Of a DNA stretch of 16,746 nucleotides, positions 6,081-14,055 are shown piece after piece. Below the pieces are notes generated by a model, which saw only the letters and a program-made list of their open reading frames with translations, ran no database searches and was not told the DNA's origin. Both the position numbers and the translations under genes were made by a program. This DNA comes from JAVVPL01 sp036655775 (GTDB taxonomy: Bacteria; Bacteroidota; Bacteroidia; Bacteroidales; P3), in contig JAVVPL010000039.1 of NCBI GenBank assembly GCA_036655775.1, forward strand, positions 1 to 16,746, given 5' to 3'. Numbering within the stretch: position 1 is the first letter of the stretch; each line of letters opens with the position of its first letter.

Positions 6081-7967
6081 ATGAACTATCTATCCGTCGA
6101 AAATCTATCCAAATCTTATGGTGAAAAACGTCTTTTCCAAAATCTTAATTTTGGCATAGAAAAAGGACAAAAAGTGGCTCTAATTGCCAAAAATGGTACT
6201 GGAAAAACAACCTTATTGAATATTATTACGCAAAAAGATATTGCCGATGAAGGACGCGTAGTGTTTCGTAAAGATCTGCGTGTGTCCTATCTTCCTCAAA
6301 ATCCTATTTTCAATCCAGAACAAAGTATTATAGAAGTACTTTTTGATACCGAAAATGCCGCTGTTTCTGCAACTAGAGAATATGAGCATGCTTTAGCTTT
6401 ACTCAAAAAAGAAGATTCAATCGAACACCAAATGCTATTAGAGAAGGCAATGGCACGAATGGAGGCTTCTCAAGCATGGAATTACGAAGAAAAGGTCAAA
6501 GAAGTACTTTCGCGTTTGCAACTCAACGACGTGGAGCAAAAAATAAAAGAACTCTCAGGTGGACAACGCAAAAAAGTAGCGCTTTCCAAAGTGCTTATTG
6601 AAGATGCCGATCTTTTAATTTTGGATGAACCCACCAACCATCTAGATATAGAAATGACCGAGTGGTTGGAAGAATTTTTATCCCGTCAAAACTTAGCCCT
6701 TTTATTGGTGACCCATGATCGATGTTTTTTGGATGCTGTATGTAGTGAAATATTGGAAATAGATCATTACAAAATGTTTAGTTACAAAGGAAACTACAAT
6801 TATTTTTTAGAGAAAAAGGCTGAAAGAGAATTGATAGAGCGTGCAGAAATAGAAAAAGCCCAAAATCTCTATCGAAGAGAATTAGATTGGATGCGTCGTA
6901 TGCCATCCGCTCGAGCCACCAAAGCCAAAGCACGTAAAGATGCTTTTTATGAAGTAAAAGAAAAAGCCTCACAAAAATTGGAACAAAAAGCGCCAGAACT
7001 CAGTGTGAGAACCGAGCGTATAGGAGGAAAGATACTCGAAGTGTACAATCTGTCCAAAAAATATGATTCACAAGTATGTGTAGCTGATTTTTCATATATT
7101 TTCAAAAAAGGGGATAAAATAGGGATTATGGGGCAAAATGGGGTAGGTAAATCCACTTTTTTAAATCTCATTACAGGAAAGGTAAAACCCGATTCAGGTT
7201 CGGTGGTAGTAGGACAAACCATCAAATTTGGATATTATCATCAAGAAGGACTACAAGAAAACGAAGACCGACGAGTGATAGATATTATCAAAGATGTGGC
7301 CGAGTTTGTCAAAATGGACAATGGTGATGAAATTTCCGCCTCTCAATTTCTCACCTATTTCCAATTTGATGCCACCACGCAATATAATTATTTTTCCAAT
7401 TTGAGTGGGGGAGAACGAAGACGTTTGTATTTACTTAAAACATTGATGGCCAATCCTAATTTTCTTATTTTGGACGAACCCACCAACGACTTGGATATTT
7501 TCACCTTGATGTTATTAGAGGATTTTCTTTCGCATTACCAAGGCTGCTTGATTGTGGTGTCGCATGATCGCAGTTTTATGGATAATTTAGTTGATCATCT
7601 TTTTGTGTTTGAAGGAGAAGGCAAAATCAAAGATTATTATGGCAATTATACCGATTATAAAAAATCCAAATCGGAAAAAGATAAACAAATTCAATTAGCT
7701 CAAAAACAGGAACGTATACAACAGCAGAGTCCAGAAGTTGCCTCTACGGCTAAAATTCATAAACGAACGTATAAAGAGCAAAAAGAATATGAAGACACGG
7801 AAGCCAAAATTACAATTTTGGAAACCGAAAAACAAGAAATTGAGCAGCAATTGAGTTCGGGACAACTTTCCAATGACCAAATTATCAATTTCTCTTCTCG
7901 AATGGCTTTGCTTATTGGCGAATTGGATGTTTTGGAAAATAGATGGTTAGCCTTGTCGATAGACTAA
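6081..7967 (+). CDS. ABC-F family ATPase (Uup/EttA-like ribosome-associated factor)
   Basis: 628-residue soluble protein with two ABC ATPase domains and no membrane segments. Domain 1 (about 1-230): Walker A AKNGTGKTT (36-44), signature LSGGQ (158-162), Walker B LILDEPTNHLD (179-189) with catalytic Glu183, and H-switch His212. The linker (about 240-300) carries the WMRRMPSARATKAKAR segment typical of ABC-F proteins that reach the ribosomal P-site tRNA. Domain 2 (about 315-525): GQNGVGKST (351-359), LSGGE (441-445) and LILDEPTNDLD (462-472). Residues about 535-628 are charged and heptad-like, as in the C-terminal coiled coil of Uup. ABC-F factors relieve stalled ribosomes or assist ribosome maturation; a few give antibiotic resistance, but nothing here points to that. 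The gene lies 22 bp after the peroxidase gene and could be read through from it, though the functions look unrelated. Confidence 0.92.
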   Translation: MNYLSVENLSKSYGEKRLFQNLNFGIEKGQKVALIAKNGTGKTTLLNIITQKDIADEGRVVFRKDLRVSYLPQNPIFNPEQSIIEVLFDTENAAVSATREYEHALALLKKEDSIEHQMLLEKAMARMEASQAWNYEEKVKEVLSRLQLNDVEQKIKELSGGQRKKVALSKVLIEDADLLILDEPTNHLDIEMTEWLEEFLSRQNLALLLVTHDRCFLDAVCSEILEIDHYKMFSYKGNYNYFLEKKAERELIERAEIEKAQNLYRRELDWMRRMPSARATKAKARKDAFYEVKEKASQKLEQKAPELSVRTERIGGKILEVYNLSKKYDSQVCVADFSYIFKKGDKIGIMGQNGVGKSTFLNLITGKVKPDSGSVVVGQTIKFGYYHQEGLQENEDRRVIDIIKDVAEFVKMDNGDEISASQFLTYFQFDATTQYNYFSNLSGGERRRLYLLKTLMANPNFLILDEPTNDLDIFTLMLLEDFLSHYQGCLIVVSHDRSFMDNLVDHLFVFEGEGKIKDYYGNYTDYKKSKSEKDKQIQLAQKQERIQQQSPEVASTAKIHKRTYKEQKEYEDTEAKITILETEKQEIEQQLSSGQLSNDQIINFSSRMALLIGELDVLENRWLALSID

Positions 7968-7987
7968 ATTCTTGTGTTTATAAAAAA

Positions 7988-8695
7988 TTAAAATTGAGTG
8001 GGTCCTATTTTACGCATAAGCGACAAAATACGTTTTTGGTGTCTATACATATAGCTTGAAGGATGTGCTGGATTGCGTTTCCTTGGAGCTGGTAAAATGG
8101 TGGCAATCATTGCACTTTGAGATTTACTCAAATTCTTTGCAGAAATTCCATAATAAGTTTCGGCCGCAGTTTGGATGCCATAAATTCCATTTCCCATTTC
8201 AATTACGTTGAGATATACTTCCATAATCCGTTCTTTAGGCCAAAAAGCTTCGATTAAAACGGTAAAATATACTTCCAAGCCTTTACGTATATACGAACGA
8301 TTGGGCCATAAAAACACATTCTTGGCCGTTTGTTGACTAATGGTACTTCCACCATGTATTTTTTTGCCTTGTTTTCGGTCGTTGTATTTTTGTGCTTTTG
8401 CAATGGCTTTCACATCAAAGCCCGCGTGAGTTATAAATAAATTATCTTCTCCTGCCACTACGGCGCGCACCATATTAGGTGAAATTTCCTCAATGGGAAC
8501 CCAATCTTTTTTCAATTTTAAGGCTTCTCCTTTCATTAATTGTTGTGTTGTTCGAATGAGCATTAATGGTGTAATTGGTGGATTTACAAAGCGATACACA
8601 ATCGTTGTCAGTACACTACTTGCTAAGAAAAGAACAATGCAGGCAAGAATTATTTTTTTTAATTTTCTCCAGAAATTATTTTTTTTAGTTGCCAT
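7988..8695 (-). CDS. mtgA: Monofunctional peptidoglycan transglycosylase MtgA
   Basis: 235-residue GT51 glycosyltransferase that polymerises lipid II into glycan strands without a transpeptidase domain. A basic N-terminus is followed by one membrane anchor (about residues 15-35) and a periplasmic catalytic domain. Key motifs are AGEDNLF (81-87) with the catalytic Glu83, GGSTISQQTAKNVFLW (115-130), and KERIMEVYLNVIEMG (154-168) with the second conserved Glu159. NGIYGIQTAAETYYG and LPAPRKRNP are further family signatures. The length matches other MtgA proteins, so the gene is complete. The ATG at 8695 begins just before the anchor and lies about 38 bases from a -7 box. It is convergent with the ABC-F gene (20 bp apart) and divergent from bamD. 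I see no clear hairpin terminator in the 20-bp convergent gap. Confidence 0.95.
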   Translation of the reverse strand: MATKKNNFWRKLKKIILACIVLFLASSVLTTIVYRFVNPPITPLMLIRTTQQLMKGEALKLKKDWVPIEEISPNMVRAVVAGEDNLFITHAGFDVKAIAKAQKYNDRKQGKKIHGGSTISQQTAKNVFLWPNRSYIRKGLEVYFTVLIEAFWPKERIMEVYLNVIEMGNGIYGIQTAAETYYGISAKNLSKSQSAMIATILPAPRKRNPAHPSSYMYRHQKRILSLMRKIGPTQF

Positions 8696-8733
8696 AAATA
8701 TTTGTAAAATTTAAAACTATAAAAATTGGGCTA

Positions 8734-8741
8734 CAAAGGTA
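8734..8741 (-). promoter_or_regulatory. Candidate -7 box of mtgA
   Basis: The minus strand reads TACCTTTG, a full match to TAnnTTTG, 38 bases before the mtgA ATG. No upstream TTG is visible at the expected distance. It lies in the mtgA/bamD divergent region, about 45 bp from the bamD -7 box. Confidence 0.45.
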
Positions 8742-8761
8742 CAAAATATAAATTACATTCA

Positions 8762-8793
8762 TTTTGTGTTATAAGCTATTTTTTGTATCTTTG
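8762..8793 (+). promoter_or_regulatory. Near-consensus Bacteroidota promoter of the bamD-rpoZ operon
   Basis: TTTTG at 8762-8766 (TTG at 8764-8766) is separated by exactly 19 bases from TATCTTTG at 8786-8793. Both elements and the spacing match the Bacteroidota housekeeping promoter. The start point is expected within a few bases of the ATG at 8798, so the bamD message may have little or no leader. This is the best promoter match in the window. Confidence 0.65.
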
Positions 8794-8797
8794 CAAG

Positions 8798-9601
8798 ATG
8801 TTTTGGCGTAAAATCACATATTATTTAGGACTTATATTGCTATTGGTACTCAACTCGTGTACATATCAAAAGCAATATACCGCTGTACTTAAGAGTGGTA
8901 CACCCGAAGAAAAGTATTTATTTGCCAATGCGGCTTACGATAAAAGTGAATACAAAAAAGCAATTCCTATTTACGAAGAATTATTACCGATCTACCGAGG
9001 ACGAGATCAGGCCGAAGGCTTGTTATACAATTTGGCCAATGGGTATTTTATGGAAAAAGACTATTTTATGTCGGCCTACTACTATAAAATGCTAAATCGG
9101 CAATTCCCTAATAGTAAATATGTGCAAGAAGCTGCGTTTATGTCCGCCTATTGTAAAACCTTAGAATCTCCTTTTTATAAATTGGATCAAACCGCCACGT
9201 ATGAAGCAATACGCGATCTATCCTTGTTTATCAACTATTATCCCAATCATCCTAAAGTGGAAGAAGCCAATTCACTCATTGCACAAATGCGTGATAAATT
9301 GGCACAAAAAGCCTTCGCAATAGCCAATATGTATTATAAAAGAGAATTATTTAATGCTTCAGCCATTGCATACAAAAATTTCGTTAAAGATTATCCCGAG
9401 TCGCCTTTACGTGAAGATGCCTTATATTTTCTGGTTAAATCACGCTATTTGTACGCGGAAAATAGTATTAAAGTAAAACAATTGGAAAGATATGAAAAAG
9501 TTTTAGAAGCGCATGCTTTGTTTATGCGTTCCTACTCAAACTCAAAACATACCAAAGAATTAGATAAAATTTATCAGCAAACGGTCACTAAAACGAATTA
9601 A
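8798..9601 (+). CDS. bamD: Outer-membrane assembly lipoprotein BamD
   Basis: 267-residue lipoprotein of the BAM complex, which inserts beta-barrel proteins into the outer membrane. The signal peptide MFWRKITYYLGLILLLVLNS ends at the lipidated Cys21 (LNSC). The rest is helical tetratricopeptide repeats: EKYLFANAAYDKSEYKKAIPIYEELLP, then ANGYFMEKDYFMSAYYYKMLNRQFPNSKY, and the PESPLREDALYFLVKSRY repeat near the C-terminus. This YfiO/BamD layout and length are usual. The ATG at 8798 is chosen because it opens the signal peptide and is the only ATG before it; a longer frame from 8726 would run through the promoter and add a second hydrophobic stretch. The gene is first in a run with rpoZ (5 bp gap) and then coaBC, porD and recN, an order conserved in Bacteroidota. 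Confidence 0.92.
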   Translation: MFWRKITYYLGLILLLVLNSCTYQKQYTAVLKSGTPEEKYLFANAAYDKSEYKKAIPIYEELLPIYRGRDQAEGLLYNLANGYFMEKDYFMSAYYYKMLNRQFPNSKYVQEAAFMSAYCKTLESPFYKLDQTATYEAIRDLSLFINYYPNHPKVEEANSLIAQMRDKLAQKAFAIANMYYKRELFNASAIAYKNFVKDYPESPLREDALYFLVKSRYLYAENSIKVKQLERYEKVLEAHALFMRSYSNSKHTKELDKIYQQTVTKTN

Positions 9602-9606
9602 CATTT

Positions 9607-9942
9607 ATGGATTACAAAAAAATTAAAGCAAGTACAGAAGCTATCACTAGAGATATTACACACTTCGACGAACTTTCAGGTAATATCTATGAGACGATAA
9701 CTATATTGTCAAAACGTTCAAATCAAATTTCCATGGCTTTACGTCAAGAATTATTGCAAAAAATTTCCGAGTTTAGTGCAGTAACTTACAATGCAGATAG
9801 TATGGACGAAATTTTTGAAAACCGGGAACAAATTGAAATAGCTCGTTTCTACGAACAATTACCAAAGTCGACCTTGATGGCTATTCAAGAAATGTTGGAT
9901 GGAAATTTAGCATTTAAACGTCCAGAAATCGAAAAAGATTAA
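9607..9942 (+). CDS. rpoZ: RNA polymerase omega (Rpb6-like) subunit
   Basis: 111-residue small protein in the position where Bacteroidota encode their RNA polymerase omega subunit, between bamD and coaBC. The region from about residue 22 to 75 (DELSGNIYETITILSKRSNQISMALRQEL and following) corresponds to the Rpb6/omega fold: the helix with ETITILSKRSNQI is the equivalent of the RFxLVxxAAxRAxQL core of E. coli omega, here strongly diverged. The tail EMLDGNLAFKRPEIEKD is acidic to mixed. Omega stabilises the beta-prime subunit during assembly. The call rests on both the core helix and the conserved neighbourhood; similarity to E. coli omega alone would be too weak. An AT-rich hairpin spans its stop codon. 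Confidence 0.85.
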   Translation: MDYKKIKASTEAITRDITHFDELSGNIYETITILSKRSNQISMALRQELLQKISEFSAVTYNADSMDEIFENREQIEIARFYEQLPKSTLMAIQEMLDGNLAFKRPEIEKD

Positions 9943-9956
9943 TTTTTTCGATTTTT
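9926..9956 (+). terminator. AT-rich hairpin over the rpoZ stop codon, possible terminator or attenuator
   Basis: AAATCGAAAAA (9926-9936) and TTTTTCGATTT (9944-9954) form an 11-bp perfect stem with a 7-base loop that holds the TAA stop. Extra T residues follow. Only two of the 11 pairs are G-C, so it is less stable than a classical terminator, and the poly-T is partly inside the stem. It may reduce transcription into coaBC or mark a processing site. No clear promoter for coaBC is visible after it, so full termination seems unlikely. Confidence 0.4.
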
Positions 9957-10002
9957 CTAAGCGTATATGAACTAAGTAAATAATCAATTGTATTTTGGAT
10001 TT

Positions 10003-11205
10003 ATGTTGAAACATAAAAAAATTTTAGTGTGTATTAGTGGAGGAATTGCTGCATACAAAAGTTTATCCTTAATACGCTTATTGGTCAAAGCAGGGGCAGA
10101 AGNNNNNNNNNNCACACAAAATGCCTTAGAATTTATTACCCCATTGAGTATAGAAACTTTGTCGAAAAACAAATTGTATTTCGACACTTTCGACTCTTCA
10201 AATTTTTTTCAAACACAGCATATTGCATATAGCGATTGGGCGGATTGTATGATAGTGGCTCCAGCCACAGCCAATATCTTAGGCAAATTTGCGCATGGTA
10301 TTGCCGATGATGCCCTTTCAAGTTTGTATCTTGCATTTTCTAAACCCATATTTATAGCTCCTGCAATGAATACCGCGATGTATACGCATGTGGTGGTACA
10401 AGAAAACATGCAAAGTTTAAAAAAAAGAGGTCATCTCTTTATTGAAGCCGTTTCAGGTGAACTTGCTTGTGGGTCCGAAGGGCTCGGTCGTATGGAAGAA
10501 CCCGAAAATATTTACAAGTATGTGCAAGCGTATTATCAAACGCCTGCTGAAACGTCCAAATTTTGTGGAAAGCAAATTTTGATAAGTGCAGGCCCCACAT
10601 ACGAAGCCATAGATCCCGTACGTTTTATAGGAAATCGTTCTTCGGGTTTAATGGGTTATGCAATTGCTGAAACCTTTGCTAAGCAAGGAGCGTCCGTTAT
10701 TTTGGTATCAGGACCCTCGGTCTATACCGTTTCCCATCCCAACATACAAAAAATAGACGTAGAATCAGCCGCTGAGATGTTTGAACAATGTCACAAATAT
10801 TGGGAAAAGAGTCAAATTGCCATTATGGCAGCCGCAGTAGCCGATTATACGCCTGTGCAAATACAGCCTCATAAAATAAAAAAAACAGCGCAAGATCTAA
10901 GTCTCAAACTCAAAGCTACGCAAGATATTTTGGCTAGTTTAGGCGCAAGCAAAAAAGAGGGTCAATTTTTGGTTGGATTTGCCTTAGAAACGCAAAACGA
11001 AATAGCCAATGCCCAAAAAAAATTACTTGCCAAAAATGCGGATTTGATCGTATTAAATAGTTTGCAAGATCCAGGTGCAGGTTTTGGCACCCCTACCAAT
11101 AAGGTGACTTTTTTATCCAAAGAAGGAGACTGTGTGTCGATGCCTCTAAAATCTAAAGAAGAGGTAGCTTTAGATTTATCCACTTTGATCAGTCAAAAAA
11201 TATAA
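10003..11205 (+). CDS. coaBC: CoaBC, bifunctional phosphopantothenoylcysteine decarboxylase/synthetase
   Basis: About 400 residues; performs two successive steps of coenzyme A synthesis in the cytoplasm. The N-terminal CoaC flavoprotein half (about 1-185) has SGGIAAYK (12-19), the catalytic His73 in TQHIAYSDWAD, VAPATAN, PAMN (120-123) and GELACGSEGLGRM (152-164) with the conserved Cys156. The C-terminal CoaB half (about 188-400) has ISAGPTYEAIDPVRFIGNRSSG, AAVADYTP, the DILASLG region and LVGFALET. Ten undetermined bases (10103-10112) fall just after GAE, so four residues are unknown. The downstream frame is intact, and apart from this gap I see no break. The ATG at 10003 is preferred; a TTG at 9988 would add five residues. 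It lies between rpoZ and porD as in many Bacteroidota. Confidence 0.93.
   Translation: MLKHKKILVCISGGIAAYKSLSLIRLLVKAGAEXXXXTQNALEFITPLSIETLSKNKLYFDTFDSSNFFQTQHIAYSDWADCMIVAPATANILGKFAHGIADDALSSLYLAFSKPIFIAPAMNTAMYTHVVVQENMQSLKKRGHLFIEAVSGELACGSEGLGRMEEPENIYKYVQAYYQTPAETSKFCGKQILISAGPTYEAIDPVRFIGNRSSGLMGYAIAETFAKQGASVILVSGPSVYTVSHPNIQKIDVESAAEMFEQCHKYWEKSQIAIMAAAVADYTPVQIQPHKIKKTAQDLSLKLKATQDILASLGASKKEGQFLVGFALETQNEIANAQKKLLAKNADLIVLNSLQDPGAGFGTPTNKVTFLSKEGDCVSMPLKSKEEVALDLSTLISQKI
10103..10112. other. Assembly gap of 10 N inside coaBC
   Basis: Ten consecutive N replace the codons after GAE at residue 33 of CoaBC. Relative to E. coli Dfp, the SGG motif before the gap is shifted by one residue, and the catalytic His, Asn and Cys after it by two. 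One codon therefore appears to be missing, and the true gap is more likely about 13 bases than 10. The N count is probably an estimate by the assembler. Confidence 0.9.
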
Positions 11206-11230
11206 AATTGAGCAAAAAATTTACCACGTT

Positions 11231-11319
11231 ATACAATTTTATACAATCCTATACAATATAATACAACACAATATAATTCAATATAATCCAATATAATCCA
11301 ATCCAATAAAATATATCTA
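11231..11319. repeat. 10-bp-period AT-rich tandem repeat between coaBC and porD
   Basis: Starting at 11231, successive ten-base units read ATACAATNNN three times, ATACAACNNN once, ATATAATNNN three times, then two degenerate units (ATCCAATAAA, ATATATCTA), ending on the base before the porD ATG. Seven units keep the ATAYAAT core with at most one change. The first units carry C and the later ones T at position 4, as expected if the array grew by local duplication. The period equals about one helical turn. No hairpin, ORF or TAnnTTTG box is seen in it. Its role is unknown; it may be a phased protein-binding array, a bend, or a variable-length leader for porD. Confidence 0.8.
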
Positions 11320-12285
11320 ATGAAACTTCAAACCCGTATTATCGTTCCCATTATAGTGTTTTATCTTTTTTTGATAAATGGCTTAGGGGGAGAAATACAA
11401 GCGCAAGAATTAAATTGTAATGTGCAAATCAACACCGCACAACTGTCCAAAGATAATGTTCCTTTAACACCCAACGATAAAAAGTTTTTCGAGAATTTAC
11501 AAAAGTCTTTATATACCCTGATCAATGAGCGAAAATGGTCTTCCTTGAATGTGGGTAGAGATGAAAAAATAGAGTGTAGTATGATTCTTACCATTATATC
11601 GCGTAATTTGCAGACCAATACCATTGAAGGCTCTCTTGCCATACAAGCACGTCGCCCCGTTTTCAATTCGAGTTACAATACCTCTACTTTAAATTTCATA
11701 GAACCTAAATTTGTTTTTCAATATGCAGAATTTGATCCTGTAGAATTTTATGATAATAATGTAACGTCCACATTAACTGCGACATTTGCTTTTTATAGTT
11801 ATTTAATCCTAGGCATTCATTTTGATTCATTTGGAAATAATGGAGGAAAACTATTTTTTGATAAAGCGCAAAATATAGTCAATTTGGCACAAAGCTTACC
11901 CGAAAAAGCATGGAAAGCCACCGAGAAAAATCAATTGAATCGCTATTGGATCAGTGAAGCTTTTACCAATGGGAATTATAAGGTAATTCATGATATAATA
12001 TATCAATATAACCGCTTGGGTTTAGATCAAATGTACGAAAATCCAAGTGAAGCTAGAGTCAATATTTTCAAAGCCTTAGAATTAGTCAAAGACTTAGTTC
12101 AACTCAAATCGACCATTCCTAGCAAACAATTATTTATGGAATCGAAAGTAGATGAAATTATCAATATTTTCTCCCCCGTATCCAAAGAAGAGAAACAAAA
12201 AATCATGACTTTATTATTAGAAATAGATCCCTCCAATATGCCTAAGTATCAAAAAATCATGACTCCTTCAAGCACGCTTAGATAA
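11320..12285 (+). CDS. porD: DUF4835 protein, PorD-like type IX secretion component
   Basis: 321-residue exported protein. The signal peptide runs from the ATG at 11320 to about residue 29 (hydrophobic IIVPIIVFYLFLINGLGG, then QAQ, cleavage before E). The mature part opens with ELNCNVQINTAQL and continues with KFFENLQKSLYTLINERKW, then LAIQARRPVFNSSYNT and FQYAEFDPVEFYDNNVTSTL, all hallmarks of DUF4835. Members are linked to the type IX secretion system that exports CTD-bearing proteins and supports gliding in many Bacteroidota; the precise molecular role of PorD is unclear. The position between coaBC and recN is the conserved one in the phylum. The gene is preceded by the unusual decamer repeat and ends 5 bp before recN. 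No other type IX genes are in this window. Confidence 0.87.
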   Translation: MKLQTRIIVPIIVFYLFLINGLGGEIQAQELNCNVQINTAQLSKDNVPLTPNDKKFFENLQKSLYTLINERKWSSLNVGRDEKIECSMILTIISRNLQTNTIEGSLAIQARRPVFNSSYNTSTLNFIEPKFVFQYAEFDPVEFYDNNVTSTLTATFAFYSYLILGIHFDSFGNNGGKLFFDKAQNIVNLAQSLPEKAWKATEKNQLNRYWISEAFTNGNYKVIHDIIYQYNRLGLDQMYENPSEARVNIFKALELVKDLVQLKSTIPSKQLFMESKVDEIINIFSPVSKEEKQKIMTLLLEIDPSNMPKYQKIMTPSSTLR

Positions 12286-12290
12286 ATCGA

Positions 12291-13943
12291 ATGATTACGC
12301 ATATAACCATAGAAAACTACGCCTTAATTAAATCCTTGGATCTGGATTTTTTTTCTGGATTTTCTGTAATAACGGGAGAAACAGGCGCTGGGAAATCAAT
12401 TCTTTTAGGTGCTCTTTCCTTGATTTTAGGACAAAGAGCCGATACGCAAGTACTCTACCAAAAAGATAAAAAATGTATGGTTGAAGTCAGTTTTGATATT
12501 CAAACCATGGATTTCCATCAATTTTTTATAGATAATGAGTTAGACGAAGAACCCTTACTGTTAATTCGTCGTGAAATTTCCCCCACAGGTAAATCGCGTG
12601 CATTTATCAACGATACGCCAGTAAGTTTGGCATTGCTAAAAGAAATTGGAAGCAAATTGGTGGATATTCATTCCCAACACGAAAGTTTAACCATTCAAAA
12701 TTCGTCATTTCAATTAAATTTAGTAGATAGTTTTATTAGTACGCAAACCAAAGAAAAATACCAAAATTTATACCATACCTACAAGCAATTAGATAGCGAG
12801 TTGATAGCTTTAAAAGAAACGGAAGAACGCATGCGGAAGGAACAAGATTATATGCGTTTTTTATATGACGAATTGCAGAGTTTGAAACTCGAATCCAGCG
12901 AGCAGGAGCAGATGGAAACCGAATTGGAAGCTCTCAATCATCTAGAGCAAATCAAACTTAATTTTTTTTCCGCACAGCAATCGTTAGAAGAGGGTGAGTT
13001 TTCTATCTTGGTACAGTTGGATACTGTAATTCAAAATTTAAAAAAGATAGCTCCTTATTATGTGTCAGCCAAGGAAATGCTCGATCGAATACAAGCGAGT
13101 ACCATCGAATTAAAAGATGTCGCATCCGAGCTGCAAAAACAAAATGAAACCTTGACTATCAATCCTCAGCAACAGCAAACTTATACCGATCGTCTAGATG
13201 CCATTTATCGTTTAGAAAATAAACATCAGGTAAAAACGGTAAACGAACTATTGCAAATAGCAACAGAATTATCCGCGCAATTACAGCAATTAGATAGCTC
13301 GCAAGCACGCATAGAATTCTTGGAAAAAGAAAAACAACAATATCATCAACAGCTTTTACAATTAGCCTCTCAGCTAAGAGAAGAACGAAGGGAAGCAGCC
13401 CAAAACATAGAGCACGAAATTTTAGCCTCTCTTGCCCAATTAGGCATGTCTTCCTCTAGCTTGCAAATACAAATTCAATCCCAAGATCATTTTTCTCCCC
13501 AAGGAATGGATAAGATCATTTTTTTATTCAATGCCAATTTGGGTGGGGAATTGAAAGAAATAGCCAAAGTGGCTTCAGGAGGTGAACTTTCGCGTTTGAT
13601 GTTGGCTATCAAATCGGTGATACATCGACAAAGTGTTTTGTCCACCATCATATTTGACGAAATCGATACAGGCGTTTCTGGTGAAATAGCAGGCAAAGTA
13701 GCCGAAATGATGCAGACCATGGCACAGCATCTTCAGCTTTTATCTATTAGTCACCTACCTCAAATTGCTGCAAAAGCGCAATGGCATTATCGTGTTTGTA
13801 AAAAGGAAATAGAGGGACAAACAATATCTGAAATTACGCTTTTAAACAGTCAAGAACATTTAAAAACAATCGCTTCAATGTTGAGTGGAAAAAACACAAG
13901 CCAAGCGGCTATGAATGTTGCTCAAGAGTTAATTAATGAATAA
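12291..13943 (+). CDS. recN: DNA repair protein RecN
   Basis: 550-residue SMC-like ATPase for double-strand break repair. The N-terminal head has MITHITIENYALIKSLDLDF and the Walker A GETGAGKS (29-36), followed by the RecN-specific INDTPVSLALLKEIGSKLVDIHSQHE. A long charged helical middle (about 155-370), rich in E, Q, L and K, is the coiled coil. The C-terminal head carries ASGGELSRLMLAIKSVI (signature, about 427-443), the Walker B TIIFDEIDTGVSGEIAG (about 451-467) and SISHLPQIAAKA. Length and order match RecN of other bacteria. The ATG at 12291 lies 5 bp after the porD stop, so the gene is likely cotranscribed. In many bacteria recN is SOS-controlled; no LexA-like box is visible here. Confidence 0.95.
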   Translation: MITHITIENYALIKSLDLDFFSGFSVITGETGAGKSILLGALSLILGQRADTQVLYQKDKKCMVEVSFDIQTMDFHQFFIDNELDEEPLLLIRREISPTGKSRAFINDTPVSLALLKEIGSKLVDIHSQHESLTIQNSSFQLNLVDSFISTQTKEKYQNLYHTYKQLDSELIALKETEERMRKEQDYMRFLYDELQSLKLESSEQEQMETELEALNHLEQIKLNFFSAQQSLEEGEFSILVQLDTVIQNLKKIAPYYVSAKEMLDRIQASTIELKDVASELQKQNETLTINPQQQQTYTDRLDAIYRLENKHQVKTVNELLQIATELSAQLQQLDSSQARIEFLEKEKQQYHQQLLQLASQLREERREAAQNIEHEILASLAQLGMSSSSLQIQIQSQDHFSPQGMDKIIFLFNANLGGELKEIAKVASGGELSRLMLAIKSVIHRQSVLSTIIFDEIDTGVSGEIAGKVAEMMQTMAQHLQLLSISHLPQIAAKAQWHYRVCKKEIEGQTISEITLLNSQEHLKTIASMLSGKNTSQAAMNVAQELINE

Positions 13944-14055
13944 GCCCATAGAGTACAAAAAGGATAATTTCAAGATCAGGGAAGGATCTATAAAAAAAAA
14001 TTTTTAATAGATTGAAATTGTTGTATATTTGTAAGCATACAATCGAAATATAATT
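13944..14055. promoter_or_regulatory. recN/TPR intergenic region with candidate promoter
   Basis: A weak 5-bp inverted repeat, AGATC (13973-13977) with GATCT (13985-13989), is followed by nine A and five T (13992-14005), the core AAAAATTTTT being self-complementary. TATATTTG at 14024-14031 is a full -7 match, 24 bases before the ATG at 14056. A clear TTG at the right distance is absent; the A/T tract lies where an upstream activating element would be. The short stem is too weak to call a terminator. Confidence 0.4.

Noticed and set aside
6081..7967. ABC-F protein as an antibiotic resistance determinant
   Set aside because: The linker and C-terminal coiled coil look like the housekeeping Uup/EttA type, and no mobile or resistance context is present.
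9988..10002. TTG start adding five residues to CoaBC
   Set aside because: The ATG at 10003 gives the normal family N-terminus with SGG at residues 12-14.
13973..13989. AGATC/GATCT stem as the recN terminator
   Set aside because: A 5-bp stem followed by A residues rather than T residues does not fit an intrinsic terminator on the plus strand.
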